A DNA stretch of 64,000 nt from JACVRW01 sp963827065 (lineage in GTDB: Bacteria > Actinomycetota > Thermoleophilia > Solirubrobacterales > Thermoleophilaceae), in NCBI GenBank assembly GCA_963827065.1, contig CAWGZM010000007.1, positions 248,001 to 312,000 of the forward strand. Direction: 5' to 3'. Below are positions 37,146-47,400 of the stretch, one piece after another (position 1 is the stretch's first letter; each line of letters begins with the position of its first letter). The notes below the pieces were generated by a model. The model was not told the origin of the DNA, did no database searches, and saw only the letters and a program-made list of their open reading frames with translations. The translations under genes and the position numbers were made by a program.

Positions 37146-38046
37146 GCGTGAGGGCGTCCCCCATGCCCGCACTGTCGAGGAGCGCGGCCGCAGGGAGCGC
37201 CGCGTACCAGGCCCAGCGCTTCTTCACAAGCTGCTCGCGGCGGCCGCGCAGGTAGTCGAGCGTCCCTACGAGCGGGATGCCGCCCGACACCTGGCGCACG
37301 CGCGTGTCCCGGAAGCCGCAGCGTTCTGCCAGACGGGCGAGCGTTCCCGCCTCGAAGTGCCAGAGATGGCGAGGGATGTCCAGGTAGTACCAGCGCTCCC
37401 CTGCCCTCCGCGAGAGCAGCGACCCGAAATTCGGCACGCCGACCGTCAGCCTGCCCCCCGGACGTAGCACCCGGCGAGCCTCCGTCAGCTGAGCTCGCGG
37501 GGACCGCATGTGCTCAAGCGAGTGCCAGAAGCGCACGACGTCGAAACGCCCCTCGGAATAGCCCGCGTCGAGCAGGTCCCCGCAACGGACCCCATCGAGT
37601 CCGGCCTCGTTGGCTGCGGCGACCGCCCGTTCGCTCATCTCGACCCCGTGGGGCCGCCAGCCCGCCTCGCGCAGGGCGAGCAGGAATGCTCCGGAACCGC
37701 AACCCACGTCCAGGATGTCGCCCGGCGGCCCCGGCGGCAGCCCCGGCAGGAGCCGGTCCCGGCCGGCGGCCGAGAGCAGCCGCCGCGGGTGTGACGCGCT
37801 CCCGTTCGCCTCGTAGGCGGACCGAACCCTGTGGCGCACGCGCTTGGTCGGTGGACTGGGACGAGCGAACGAGTAGTAGTCGTCGCCCGGGTAGTGTGCG
37901 GCCAGGTCGTCGGGCTGGGGCTCGGTACGCACGAGCCCGCATGTGGAGCAGCGAACTACTGAGAAGCGCCCGGGAAGGCCGAAGCGGCGGTCCCCGCCTT
38001 CGAGCACGACTTCTCCGCCCGTGCTGCCGCAGGCGTCACATCGCAC
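37087..38046 (-). CDS. Zinc-ribbon class I methyltransferase
   Basis: A 319-residue protein. An N-terminal zinc ribbon (MRCDACGSTGG and VVRCSTCGLVRTEPQ) leads into a methyltransferase core with ILDVGCGSGAFLLALREAGW, VRFWHSLEHMRSPRAQLTEA and PGGRLTVGVPNFGSLLSRR. It resembles the methyltransferases of glycan and secondary-metabolite loci. Its 3' end overlaps the tail of the convergent beta-helix gene by 59 bases. Start overlaps the O-antigen ligase gene. Substrate unknown. Confidence 0.85.
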   Translation of the reverse strand: MRCDACGSTGGEVVLEGGDRRFGLPGRFSVVRCSTCGLVRTEPQPDDLAAHYPGDDYYSFARPSPPTKRVRHRVRSAYEANGSASHPRRLLSAAGRDRLLPGLPPGPPGDILDVGCGSGAFLLALREAGWRPHGVEMSERAVAAANEAGLDGVRCGDLLDAGYSEGRFDVVRFWHSLEHMRSPRAQLTEARRVLRPGGRLTVGVPNFGSLLSRRAGERWYYLDIPRHLWHFEAGTLARLAERCGFRDTRVRQVSGGIPLVGTLDYLRGRREQLVKKRWAWYAALPAAALLDSAGMGDALTLTAAAPVRERSRAGALHAG

Positions 38047-39505
38047 TAGATGTCCTGCGCGCCAGCCGCAGCGCGGGGATCGCCAAGCCGATCATGATGA
38101 AGAGCAGGAAGGTGACCTGTGTGAACGCGAGGGCATCGAACGTGAACATGCCCACTCCGAAGGCGGTGATCGCCGCGGCAAGCCCGCTCAGCAGCCAGCC
38201 GTGTTCGGTCGGGTCGCCACGCGCAGCCGTACCGAGCCGGCGGACCGAGCGAACCAGCAGCCACAGGAAGGCGAGCGCTCCCAGGAGACCGACTTCCAAC
38301 AGAAGCCCGAGCCACTGGTTGTCGAGGATGAACGCGTTCACCTTGGGGTCGCCGACGGTCGTTACCCGCGTCCCGAACCCGTATCCCACGTAGGGGCGCT
38401 TCCACCACTCGCGCAAGGCGGGGCCGGCATCAGCCAACCGGTTGCTACCCGTGGCGCTGATGGCGGTTTGCTGCTGTGCGATCAGCCCCTCTTCGGGCAG
38501 GAATGTGTTCTTGAGGCTGCCGATCGCTCCGGGCGCGAGGAGGTGGATGACGATGACGAATGGAATGGCCCACTTCCACAGGCGCAGCACCTCGCGCGGC
38601 TTGAGCGCGATGAGCACCACCAGCACCGTGAGCAGCATCGTGCTGCCCGTGCGGGCGACGGTAGAGATGGAAGCCACCCCGATGAGGCCGGTCGCCGCCC
38701 ACCAGGCCCGGCTGCGGTAGCGCCGGCCGAGGTAGATGCCGAGCGGCAGGAGCATGACGAGGGCGGCGCTCAACGCGATCGGATGCTGGGCGGACGCGTA
38801 CACGCGCGCGTCCCCCGCGCGCTCCTCGAGCCCGGCGGGTACGCCACCCTCCTGGGCGTCGAGGAGCGGCACCAGCTGGAGGTGATCGAAGATGTTGAAG
38901 CCGGTGCGGTACTGAATCAGCGCGAACAGGCCCACGACCGCACCGCCGCCGACCAACGCCTTCAGCACCACCTCGAGCTGTCCCCGCCGGGTTATGACCG
39001 AGGTCACGAGCAGGAGCACCAGCCAGTAGCTGACCATCAGGGAGATCGACTTGATGACCTCCGGCGCCACCTCCAGCTCGTCGATGCGCGCTGCGTTGAA
39101 CGCATCCGACGCGAGGATCGAGAGGCCGAGCGCGGCCAGCGGGACCAGCAGCCCGATCCGCTTCCAACGCAGCGCGGGGTCCGACAGGAGCGAAGCGATC
39201 CACAGGCCTGCGATCACCGCGACAAGCACGCGGTAGGGCTCGAGGTGGAACGGCAGGCTCCCGGGCAGCTCGTATCGGCCCAGTGGGATGAGCAGGATCG
39301 TGAGCACCACGATCGAGACCAGGATTTCCCAGCGCAGCAGGATCCGATGGCTCCACAACAGGAGGAGGACGAGGTTGATGACCACCGCCGCGCCGAGCGG
39401 ATGCAGGTCGAGCGCCGCCGTGGCAACCAAGGTGACGGTCGTCCCCGCCAGCGCGAGCCACAGCGCGGGACCACCGGGCCTCAGCGTCTGCGCGTATGTG
39501 TGCAT
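38036..39505 (-). CDS. O-antigen ligase/polymerase-like membrane protein
   Basis: A 489-residue polytopic protein with about 11-12 membrane helices, such as LWLALAGTTVTLVATAALDL, LVSIVVLTILLIPLG, MLLTVLVVLIALKP and FLLFIMIGLAIPALRLA. A large extracellular loop contains HPIALSAALVM, and the Wzy/WaaL-type region PYVGYGFGTRVTT with FILDNQWLGLLLEVGLLGAL is typical of Wzy_C proteins. It should polymerise or ligate glycan repeat units outside the membrane. I start at ATG 39505 (MHTYAQTLRPGG), five bases after the Wzz-like gene. Polymerase versus ligase is undecided. Confidence 0.88.
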   Translation of the reverse strand: MHTYAQTLRPGGPALWLALAGTTVTLVATAALDLHPLGAAVVINLVLLLLWSHRILLRWEILVSIVVLTILLIPLGRYELPGSLPFHLEPYRVLVAVIAGLWIASLLSDPALRWKRIGLLVPLAALGLSILASDAFNAARIDELEVAPEVIKSISLMVSYWLVLLLVTSVITRRGQLEVVLKALVGGGAVVGLFALIQYRTGFNIFDHLQLVPLLDAQEGGVPAGLEERAGDARVYASAQHPIALSAALVMLLPLGIYLGRRYRSRAWWAATGLIGVASISTVARTGSTMLLTVLVVLIALKPREVLRLWKWAIPFVIVIHLLAPGAIGSLKNTFLPEEGLIAQQQTAISATGSNRLADAGPALREWWKRPYVGYGFGTRVTTVGDPKVNAFILDNQWLGLLLEVGLLGALAFLWLLVRSVRRLGTAARGDPTEHGWLLSGLAAAITAFGVGMFTFDALAFTQVTFLLFIMIGLAIPALRLARRTSSAM

Positions 39506-39509
39506 GGCG

Positions 39510-40319
39510 TCAGCCGTGCTGCTTGGGAGCGTCGACCTGGTCGGCCGGCTGCCACGGGAGGTCGCGCTCGAGATCGAAGTTGAGACCCTCGAGCGGGTCG
39601 GAAGCAGCACGTGAGGGCCGACGGCTCGGGTACAGGTTGTCGAGCACGTACACCGTGACGAACGTGCCCACCAGCACGAGCAGCGCCATCAACACGGACG
39701 CCGTGATGGACCGGCCTCCGATCATCGTGCCCGGCAACGGCGGGTTCAGGACCTGCAGCTCGACCCTCTCGTCCTCCGGCACTCCGTTCTGGCGGACGTT
39801 CAGCTCCAGGTACCGCCGCAGCGCCTCGATCGCCTCCCGGTTGAGCGTCTGCGCGCCTTCGGCGCTGTTTGCAGTGGCATGGATGGAGAGGATCGGCAGC
39901 GGCTCGCCGGTTGCCGGGTTGGGAACGGTCGCCACGGAGAGCTGGTCCTCATCGGGCGCCGGGCTCATGAGCCGCCGAACGACATCGCTCTGCGCGAGAT
40001 ATGAGTAGATCGTGGCAAGCTCAGTGAACCGGCTGGGCGGAGCAAACCTGCGCCGGCGCTCACCGTCGCGAGTCGTCAGCTCGGCGGGGTCGATGGCAGT
40101 CGGGTCCGCCCCGGGCAACGTCGTCCGACCCCACGGAAATCCCGCCTGCGTGACGAGGGTCCGCGATGTGCTTCTGAAGGTGGCGTCCGAACGCCACTCG
40201 AGGCCGCTGGTCGACACCGAGAAGGACGCCAGGATAGCCGCGACCGCCGCGAGGACGAATCCGCCGAGGACCAGGACGCGCCAGCGCTTGAGAATTCCGA
40301 GATGATGTCGGATGTCCAT
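39510..40319 (-). CDS. Wzz-like chain-length determinant protein
   Basis: A 269-residue membrane protein. An N-terminal helix (VLVLGGFVLAAVAAILASFS) is followed by an extracytoplasmic domain of about 170 residues and a second helix (ASVLMALLVLVGTFVTVYVL). The domain contains FTELATIYSYLAQSDVVRRL and LSIHATANSAEGAQTLNREA, as in Wzz/tyrosine-kinase-associated chain regulators. There is no kinase domain. It sits between the LuxR-HTH gene and the polymerase gene, which fits control of chain length. Confidence 0.82.
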   Translation of the reverse strand: MDIRHHLGILKRWRVLVLGGFVLAAVAAILASFSVSTSGLEWRSDATFRSTSRTLVTQAGFPWGRTTLPGADPTAIDPAELTTRDGERRRRFAPPSRFTELATIYSYLAQSDVVRRLMSPAPDEDQLSVATVPNPATGEPLPILSIHATANSAEGAQTLNREAIEALRRYLELNVRQNGVPEDERVELQVLNPPLPGTMIGGRSITASVLMALLVLVGTFVTVYVLDNLYPSRRPSRAASDPLEGLNFDLERDLPWQPADQVDAPKQHG

Positions 40320-40335
40320 ATCGATGGGGTTCTCG

Positions 40336-40557
40336 TCAGCGTCCGGCCGCGTACCGCAGGTAGGTGGTGGCCGCCTCGGTCCTGTTCGAGACGCCTAGCT
40401 TGCGGAAGACACTGCCGAGGTGGAACTTCACCGTGTGCTCGGTGGTGCCCAGGTGCTCAGCGATGCGTTTGTTCGCGGCTCCCCGGGCGACGAGCTCGAG
40501 CACCTCGCGCTCGCGAGGGGTGAGCGCCGGAAGCTGGCCGATCGATTTGACCTCCAC
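40336..40557 (-). CDS. Stand-alone LuxR-type DNA-binding protein
   Basis: A 73-residue protein that is little more than a GerE helix-turn-helix: LTPREREVLELVARGAANKR, then IAEHLGTTEHTVKFHLGSVF and RKLGVSNRTEAATTYLR. There is no receiver or sensor domain. Its recognition helix closely resembles those of the two HEAT-linked regulators (TVKFHL, RKL-VSNRTEA). It precedes the Wzz and polymerase genes on the same strand, so it may be a constitutive local regulator or a truncated one. Confidence 0.85.
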   Translation of the reverse strand: MEVKSIGQLPALTPREREVLELVARGAANKRIAEHLGTTEHTVKFHLGSVFRKLGVSNRTEAATTYLRYAAGR

Positions 40558-40666
40558 ACCGCCGATCGTAACCCCGGGTATCCGGGTGGCGTCCTAGCCG
40601 TCCGGTTAGGTCGAACCCACCGGTGGTCAAGGGCGCCCTGCGTGGCTCGAAGTACGGTCGCAGTAG

Positions 40667-41755
40667 ATGCCCGGCCTTGCGTCGTTCCCGCCGCCCCTGC
40701 CTGAAAACCCGTACCAGCGGCTGCTCTACGCACAGACCGCCGCGCACGGCCTGCGTCTGGTCGACGGCGTCCATTTCAAGGTGTGGTCGCTGTGGCGCGA
40801 ACGCCGCCGCGTGAGGGCGCTGCACTTTCACTGGCCGCAGAACTACTGGCGTCAGGCATCGCACCCACGCGGGCCGATCACATGGGTCAAGCTCGGGCTG
40901 TTCGCGGTTCGGCTGGCGGCGGCGCGCGCCCTCGGCTACCGCCTCGCCTGGACGATTCACGAGGTCAGGCCGTTCACCACCAGGAGCCGCTGGGTGGATC
41001 ATCTGGGCGCGCTCATGCTCACGCGGGCATGCCACGCCTTGATAGTCAATGACGAGCCGACGGCGACCGAGGCCCGCCGCCTGTATCGCCTGGCCACTGA
41101 CCTCCCCCGGGTGATCGAGCACGGCCCCTACACGGGCGCCTATCGGCCCGGCAGGCCTCGCGGGGAGGTGCGCGCCGAGCTCGGCATCGCGGACGGCGCC
41201 GTCGTGGCCCTGTGCTTCGGGAACGTCGCGCCGTACAAGGGAATCGAGACGGTGCTCGAAGCGTTTTCCGCGATCAAACGATCTGACGCCGTGCTCGTGT
41301 TCGCGGGCCTGGTCATGGCACCGGAGCTCGGACAGGCGCTCCGCGCCGCCGCCCGGCGTGACCCGCGAATACGGGCAATCCTCGAGTTCGTGCCGGACGA
41401 CCGGGTTGCCGAGCTGTACGAGGCCGCCGACCTGGCCCTCTGTCCGCGCTCCGACGGCGGGACCTCGGGCGCATTGGTGCTTGCGCTGTCGATGGGCGTC
41501 CCGCCGGTCGCCGCCGACCAGCCGACCTACGCGGAGCTGGTAGATGGAGGGCGCGCAGGGTGGCTCTTCGCTCCGGGCGACCCGGTGTCGTTGCGCGAGA
41601 CGCTCGAGGTCGCGCTCGCCGATCCCGAGGGGCGCAGGGCCCGCGCGGCTGCCGGGCTCGCGCGCGCCGAGACGCTGAGCTGGCCGCGGGTGGGCGAGCA
41701 GACCGCGCAGCTGATCCTCGGCAGCGACGGCCATGTGAACGGCTCCGCGACATGA
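40667..41755 (+). CDS. GT4-type glycosyltransferase
   Basis: A 362-residue GT-B enzyme. The N-terminal half includes ALHFHWPQNYWRQASHPRGP and LAWTIHEVRPFTTRSRWVDH. The C-terminal half has VALCFGNVAPYKGIETVLEA, VPDDRVAELYEAADLALCPR and GGTSGALVLALSMGVPPVAA, the nucleotide-sugar pocket. It is divergent from the LuxR-HTH gene and overlaps the flippase start by four bases (ATGA), so the two are coupled. Specificity unknown. Confidence 0.87.
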   Translation: MPGLASFPPPLPENPYQRLLYAQTAAHGLRLVDGVHFKVWSLWRERRRVRALHFHWPQNYWRQASHPRGPITWVKLGLFAVRLAAARALGYRLAWTIHEVRPFTTRSRWVDHLGALMLTRACHALIVNDEPTATEARRLYRLATDLPRVIEHGPYTGAYRPGRPRGEVRAELGIADGAVVALCFGNVAPYKGIETVLEAFSAIKRSDAVLVFAGLVMAPELGQALRAAARRDPRIRAILEFVPDDRVAELYEAADLALCPRSDGGTSGALVLALSMGVPPVAADQPTYAELVDGGRAGWLFAPGDPVSLRETLEVALADPEGRRARAAAGLARAETLSWPRVGEQTAQLILGSDGHVNGSAT

Positions 41756-43278
41756 GCGAGCCCGGAACCCACGAGCGGCTCCCCGAGGAGCTGGTCAAAC
41801 AGCGCGCGAAGAGCGGGGTGTTCTTCGTGGGCTCGCTGGGCCTCGTCAACCTCGCGGTCGGCTTCGTGGGAAGCATCTTCCTCGCCCGGATGCTCGCTCC
41901 GCACGACTTCGGTGTCGTGGCGATCGGGACGTCGCTGATCATGGTGGGTACCGCGCTCGGCGACGGCGGGCTGGCGAGCGGGCTGATCCGGCGCGAGGCG
42001 CCGCCCACCCACGGAGAGCTCCGTGCCGCGCTTGCCCTCCAGCTGGCTCTCACTTGCACCCTCGCGTTCATCGCGGCATCGCTGGGCTACGCGCTCGGCG
42101 GCTCGGGCGAGGTCGTCGCACTGATGATGCTCTCGCTTCCAATGTCCGCAATTCAGACGCCTGCCCGCATTTCACTCTGGCGGGCGCTCCGATTCGGACC
42201 CATCGCCTCGTCCGAGGCGGCGGGCGTGATCGCGTCGTACGTGTGGTCGATCTCCGGGGTCCTGCTGGGATTCGACGTCTGGGCGCTCGCCTCGGGAGTC
42301 GTCGTACGCTCGCTCGTCTCCAGCTGCTACGTCATCTACGCCGGCGGCCTCGGTGTGGTGCTGCCCTCCCTTCGAGAGGCGCGAACGTTGCGGTCCGTGG
42401 TGGCATTCGGCCTGCAGTTCCAAGCCGTGAGCCTTGTCGCGCTGGCACGTGACCAGGGCCTGAACGTCGGGGTCGCTGCGATCGCCGGCGTCTCGACGCT
42501 GGGCATCTGGACTCTCACGAAGCGACTGCTCGAGCTTCCGGTCCTGCTGTTCGAGCCGCTGCACCGCGTGTCGTTTCCCCTCCTGTCGCACATGCGCGCA
42601 GCGCGGCAGGATCCGACGAGGCTGATGGACCGCGGAATAGCGATCGCCGGCACCGCGTCCGGCCTCGTGCTGGTCGCCTTCGCCGCCTCGGCCTCTGAGC
42701 TCGTGCCGGCGGTCTTCGGCGAGCAGTGGCGAGCAGCCGGAACCATCGTCCCGTTCATCTGCGCGGCGCTCCTGGTGGCGGGCCCCCTGTCCGTAGTGGC
42801 CGTCGGGTTCCTTTACGCGGGAAACGAGCCGTCCGTGGTCGTGAAGGTCACCATCGTGCACACGATCGTGGTCTTCGCCGTCGCCTTGCCGCTGCTGCCG
42901 ACCGTTGGTCCGGAAGCGATCGGCATGGGCTCCCTGTCAGGCGCCATCGTCGACGCCGCCATCATGGCAACGGCGATCGCCCGGCGTTCCGCGGCTCGCC
43001 CGCTGCGCGCGCATCTGCCGACGCTCGTGATCGCCGCTCCCGCCGCCCTGATCGGCATGGCCGTCACCGCGGGCGCGGGCACGGGTCTGGTCGCCGCCAT
43101 TGCCGGCGGACTCGCGGCGGCAAGCGTCTACCTGCTGACCATGACGCTCGTGAGACGCGCGGTGCTCGTCGACACCGCCCGGATGATCATCCAGGCGGTG
43201 CGTAGCGGCATCACGCGAGAACGGGCGCCGCAGCAGGCAGAGGCCGCGGCTCGAGAGCCTGTTCGAGCTCCCGCGTGA
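41752..43278 (+). CDS. Wzx-like polysaccharide flippase (MOP superfamily)
   Basis: A 508-residue membrane protein with about 12-14 helices. The N-terminus KSGVFFVGSLGLVNLAVGFV and GSIFLARMLAPHDFGVVAIG matches the lipopolysaccharide-biosynthesis flippase family. Later helices include LVLVAFAASASELVPAVFGE and LPTLVIAAPAALIGMAVTAG. It should flip lipid-linked repeat units across the membrane for the polymerase at 38-39.5 kb. Its 3' end overlaps the convergent glycosyltransferase gene by 68 bases. Confidence 0.9.
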   Translation: MSEPGTHERLPEELVKQRAKSGVFFVGSLGLVNLAVGFVGSIFLARMLAPHDFGVVAIGTSLIMVGTALGDGGLASGLIRREAPPTHGELRAALALQLALTCTLAFIAASLGYALGGSGEVVALMMLSLPMSAIQTPARISLWRALRFGPIASSEAAGVIASYVWSISGVLLGFDVWALASGVVVRSLVSSCYVIYAGGLGVVLPSLREARTLRSVVAFGLQFQAVSLVALARDQGLNVGVAAIAGVSTLGIWTLTKRLLELPVLLFEPLHRVSFPLLSHMRAARQDPTRLMDRGIAIAGTASGLVLVAFAASASELVPAVFGEQWRAAGTIVPFICAALLVAGPLSVVAVGFLYAGNEPSVVVKVTIVHTIVVFAVALPLLPTVGPEAIGMGSLSGAIVDAAIMATAIARRSAARPLRAHLPTLVIAAPAALIGMAVTAGAGTGLVAAIAGGLAAASVYLLTMTLVRRAVLVDTARMIIQAVRSGITRERAPQQAEAAAREPVRAPA

Positions 43279-44455
43279 CGCTCGGCCACGAGAACATCCG
43301 GGCTGCACGCTCGCGGCCCGCCGAGCCGAACTGCGCGCGCCGCTCCGGGTCGCCGAGCAGCTGAGCGAGGGCGTCGGCGAGCGCCCGGGCGTCGTCCCGC
43401 TCCACGAGCAAGCCGGTCTCGCCGTGCACCACGCTTTCTACCGCGCCGCCGGCGCGAGCCGCCACCACCGGCAGGCCGACGGCCATCGCCTCGATCGGCG
43501 GAATCGGAAACGCCTCGAATATCGACGGGAACACGAAGACGTCCGCGGCCTCGTAGTAGCCGCGGACGCGCTCGTGATCCACACGCTGGTTCGTGAAGAC
43601 GGTGCGCTCGGCCAGCTCGGGTGACATGCGTTCGCGGAGCTGCTCGAGATAGCTTCGCCCGTAGAAGCGCTCCAGGGAGCGAACCAGCGGGTCGGAGGAG
43701 ATCGCCACCGCCATCTCCATCGGGATCAGCGTCTCCTCGCCGACGAACACCATGCGCAGCTCGGGGTGGTCGTGCACCAGCTCGTTGAGCGCGTCCACGA
43801 GCAGGTGATGGCCCTTCTCCGGTGCGATCCGGCCAACGTGCAGGAGAGTCACCGTGTCGCCGGCGTCGGGCCGGCTGACCGGCTCCTCCACGTCGACACC
43901 GTTGTAGATCGTGCGGCAGCGGTCCGCGTGGGCGGGGAAGCGCCGGCGGATCGGGCGGGTGATGTGCTCGCTGCAGCCGATGATCACGTCGGCGTGACGC
44001 AAGCGGCGGTCGATGGTGCGCTCGTCGATCTGTGTCAGCCACTCGCACTGCATGTGGATGGCGATCCGCGCGTGCGGGTTGAGGCGCCGAATCAGCGGCA
44101 GCGCCTGCGAGTAGTTGTAGACGTGCACAGCGTCCACCCCACGCCGCCGGATGTCGAGCGCGACCTTGAGCCAGTAGGTGAGCGGGTTCAACGTCGACGA
44201 GAAGAAGGCCTTGTTGGCCGGTCGCAGCCGCCAGAGAGCGCGGGCGTAGGCGAGGGTCGCGTCGACCCTGTGATCGACGAAGCGATACTCGATCCCGTCG
44301 CGCGTGCAGTCGCCCATCTCCTCCGTGGCGCTTGCGTAGAGGACGACCTCGTGCCGCTCGCCCAGGCGGCGGGCGACCTCCCGCGTCCAGATCTCGAGCG
44401 ATCCGGTCGGGGGCAGCACGCTGTGCGACGGCTGGCTGACGAATGCGATCTTCAC
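43211..44455 (-). CDS. GT4-family glycosyltransferase
   Basis: A 414-residue GT-B enzyme. Motifs: KIAFVSQPSHSVLPPTGSLE, VHVYNYSQALPLIRRLNP, IYNGVDVEEPVSRPDAGDTV, LLHVGRIAPEKGHHLLVDAL and FVFPSIFEAFPIPPIEAMAV, which contains the E-x7-E nucleotide-sugar signature of GT4. GLPVVAARAGGAVESVVHG follows. It is the last gene of the long minus-strand run from 57.8 kb. Sugar specificity unknown. Confidence 0.9.
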   Translation of the reverse strand: MKIAFVSQPSHSVLPPTGSLEIWTREVARRLGERHEVVLYASATEEMGDCTRDGIEYRFVDHRVDATLAYARALWRLRPANKAFFSSTLNPLTYWLKVALDIRRRGVDAVHVYNYSQALPLIRRLNPHARIAIHMQCEWLTQIDERTIDRRLRHADVIIGCSEHITRPIRRRFPAHADRCRTIYNGVDVEEPVSRPDAGDTVTLLHVGRIAPEKGHHLLVDALNELVHDHPELRMVFVGEETLIPMEMAVAISSDPLVRSLERFYGRSYLEQLRERMSPELAERTVFTNQRVDHERVRGYYEAADVFVFPSIFEAFPIPPIEAMAVGLPVVAARAGGAVESVVHGETGLLVERDDARALADALAQLLGDPERRAQFGSAGRERAARMFSWPSVTRELEQALEPRPLPAAAPVLA

Positions 44456-44470
44456 GTGTCGCCCGCGACG

Positions 44471-47400
44471 CTAGTCGAGCGGGATGATCGTGGCGTCGCC
44501 GAACGTGACGTCCACGTTGTGGGCCATCAGCAGCGCCGACCCGCGGAATTGTGAGCTGGTCGCGAGCGCGTCCGGCTGGACCATCTGCAGGTCCCAGGTG
44601 GCTGGCTCAGCACCATCGCCCCTCCAGAGCTTGCAGCTGTAGCGGGAGGTGCCGTCGCCCAGGTCGACTCGCCTGAAGCGCATCCTGTACTCCGATCCGA
44701 GGCTGATCGCCCGCGGGGTGTTCTCGGCCGCGACGACGCTGTCGGCGTTGTCGCCGTTGTTGCGGATCAGCTCGAGCTGAGGCGGCGCCGGCTCGGCGAC
44801 CGAGCGCCCGAACCCGCACAGCCCGCCGTACGGATGTCCGAAGCGCGGCTGCAGCCCGCCGAAGTCCGTGTGCCCCTGCCAGCCCATGATCACCCCGACG
44901 CCGGCGTTGGGCTTGGAGGCGTCGAACGAGTGGAGGGTCAGCGGGACCTCCACCTCGTAGCTGCGCCAATCGAACTGGCCCAGCGCCAGGAGGCGGTCGA
45001 AGCCGGTCGCGATCGGGCGCACGCCGTCCCGGTCCGCGTCGTACGCCCACTCGCCCTCGATGACCTGGGCCTTTTCCGGGATCGTCGCGGTGGAGTCCCA
45101 GTCGGCCGTGTACGACAGCGGCCATCCGGCCTGCCCCTTGTAGGTGCGGCCCCAGAAGATCTCGTTGCGCTTGGCGAAGGCGTTGAAGTATCCGCAGGTG
45201 ACGTGCGCCGGATTGTCGGGCGGGCACTGGCTGTCCCAGACGTTCAGCGTCCGCCACTTGAGGTTCTCCTCGGGCACGGGCAGCTGCATCTCGGGCGGAA
45301 CCTCGACCGACTCCGTGGGCGGGCCGAGCGGTCCCCATCCGAAGTCGAGCGGCTCGCCGCAGGTGGGGCGCGGCGGAGCGGTGAAGTCGAGGTGTGGGGT
45401 GAAGCGCGACAGCGGATCGTCGTCCACACGCGCGGGGTTGGGCCAATTAGCGGCCGAGAAACCCATGCAGGGGCCGGACTCGTGCGGGTGGACGAGAGTG
45501 CTGTGCACGCGCGTGGACAGCCCCAGGCGGCGCACCGAGGCGACGGTCTGGCGGGCCACCTCCGAGTGGTCCGGATGACCGTCGAACTCGGCCAGCGTGT
45601 AGATGTCGCTGGGCTGCGTCAGCTGGAGCAGGGCATCGAAGTCCGCGGCGAGGTCGGTCGCGGTCAGCTGCGAATGGCGCCCGTCAAGGAGATGGCGCAG
45701 CTCGCCGTTGCAGGTCGCGTTGTCGCCGTCGTCGTCCTCCCCGTAGGTGCGGCCAAGGCCGCTTCCCCCGCCGACCCAGGGCGCCCCGCCAAGCTGCGCA
45801 ATCGACGTCAGCGAGTCGTTCGGGTAGCCGAGGAAGATCAGCTCCGTCGCGCCCAGGTCAGTCGAGTACTCGAGACCGAGCAGGCCAACGGCGGTCATCG
45901 TCTCGCGTGAGAGGGCCAGCCCGCGCGCCGCCGTGGTTGCCCCGTTCCCATCCGCTGCCCCGCAGTACCCGCTGAGGTCGCCGATCTGGGGCTCGTCCCC
46001 GTTGGTCGCCGCGGCCACGTACACCCGGCGGCCCTCCTGTGCGGCGCGCCGAATCACGCCGGCCATCCCGAGGAGGGCGTCGTCGCCGTGGGCGACGACC
46101 GCCAGGACCGGCCCGTCAGGGGTCGGCTCGCCCCCTGCGCTCAGCCCGCGCCAGTCCAGGGTCACGGTCTTCGTCGTAGTGTTGCCCGAACCGTCGACGG
46201 CCGTGATCGCAACCTCGTTGTCGCCCGGCAGCAGCAGGTCTCGGTTCAGCTCCAGGTTGAAGTCGCCCTGGCGCTCGAGGCGTAGCCCGTCCGGGCCGAC
46301 CGTGAGGTTCTGCCCGTGCTCGCCGTTCAGCGTCGCGCGCAGGCTGGTCGTGCCCTGCGGGTCGTAGACGTTGCCGCGGACGTTCACCCAGCGTTGCGGC
46401 ACACCGATCGAGCCAAAGGTCACCGTGTCGCCGCCCCACACGTCGATGTCGGGCCCACCGTTGCCGCCGCACGGGGTCGTCGTGAAGGTGCGGTCGGCGG
46501 ACGTCGCCTCGTTGCCGAGCTGGTCGGCCGAGCGGATCTGGAGGTGATAGGACGTCCCGCAGGCAAGGTCGGGCAGGCGTGTCCAGTGCCGCGTGTCGAG
46601 CTTCGTGGCGCCGGAGATCTGTCCGTAGGAGGCGGTCGGACCGTGCGCCACCCTCGAGCCGGCCGGCTCATCGGTCGTCCAAGTCACCACGGCAGAGTTC
46701 GAGTGCGGCGTGACCGCGATGTCCGAGATCTCCGGCGGAGTGCGGTCGGTGACCTCCCTGAAGTAGTCGACCTCTGCCACGAAGGCGGGCGCCGGATCGC
46801 CCGAGTTGCCCGCGAACGGGCCCACGGCCGAGACCGTCATCGCCCGGTCGAAGCTCGCTCCTACAGCGAAGGCCTCTCCGTCGTGCGAGAAACGCACCGT
46901 CCAGTGGCCGCCGGCTCGCGTGACCTTCAGCCAGAAGGAGGGCGACGCGGGGATGGACCGGGCCACGACGCTGGACGCCACACCGTTCTCGATTGAGGCG
47001 ACGAACAGGTAATTCGTGCCACCGCCCCGGTGAGTCTCGATCCGCAGCAGGTCGTTCGAGTCCTGCTCGACGATGATGCCCTGCATCTGGTAGGCCGTGG
47101 TGACCTGGGTGTCGAACTTCGCCTCGACCTCGAAGTCGGCGTCGGGCGCGGCCTGCAACAGCCTCGGCACCTCGTCGGCTCCGGTCCAAAGGTCGTGGCG
47201 CACGCCCGCGGGTAGCGTGAAGCGCGCCCGGCCTCCGGTGAGCTGCATGCTCGTGTCGCCCAGGGGGTCCACGAAGGTCCACTTGCTCGTGTCGAGCGAT
47301 CCACCGTCGAACTCGTCCGACTGGAGGAAGGCGGGGCACGGCGCCGTTGTGAGCGTGCGGTCATCGGAGCTGCCTTGGTTGCCGGCAGCGTCGGCGCCGC

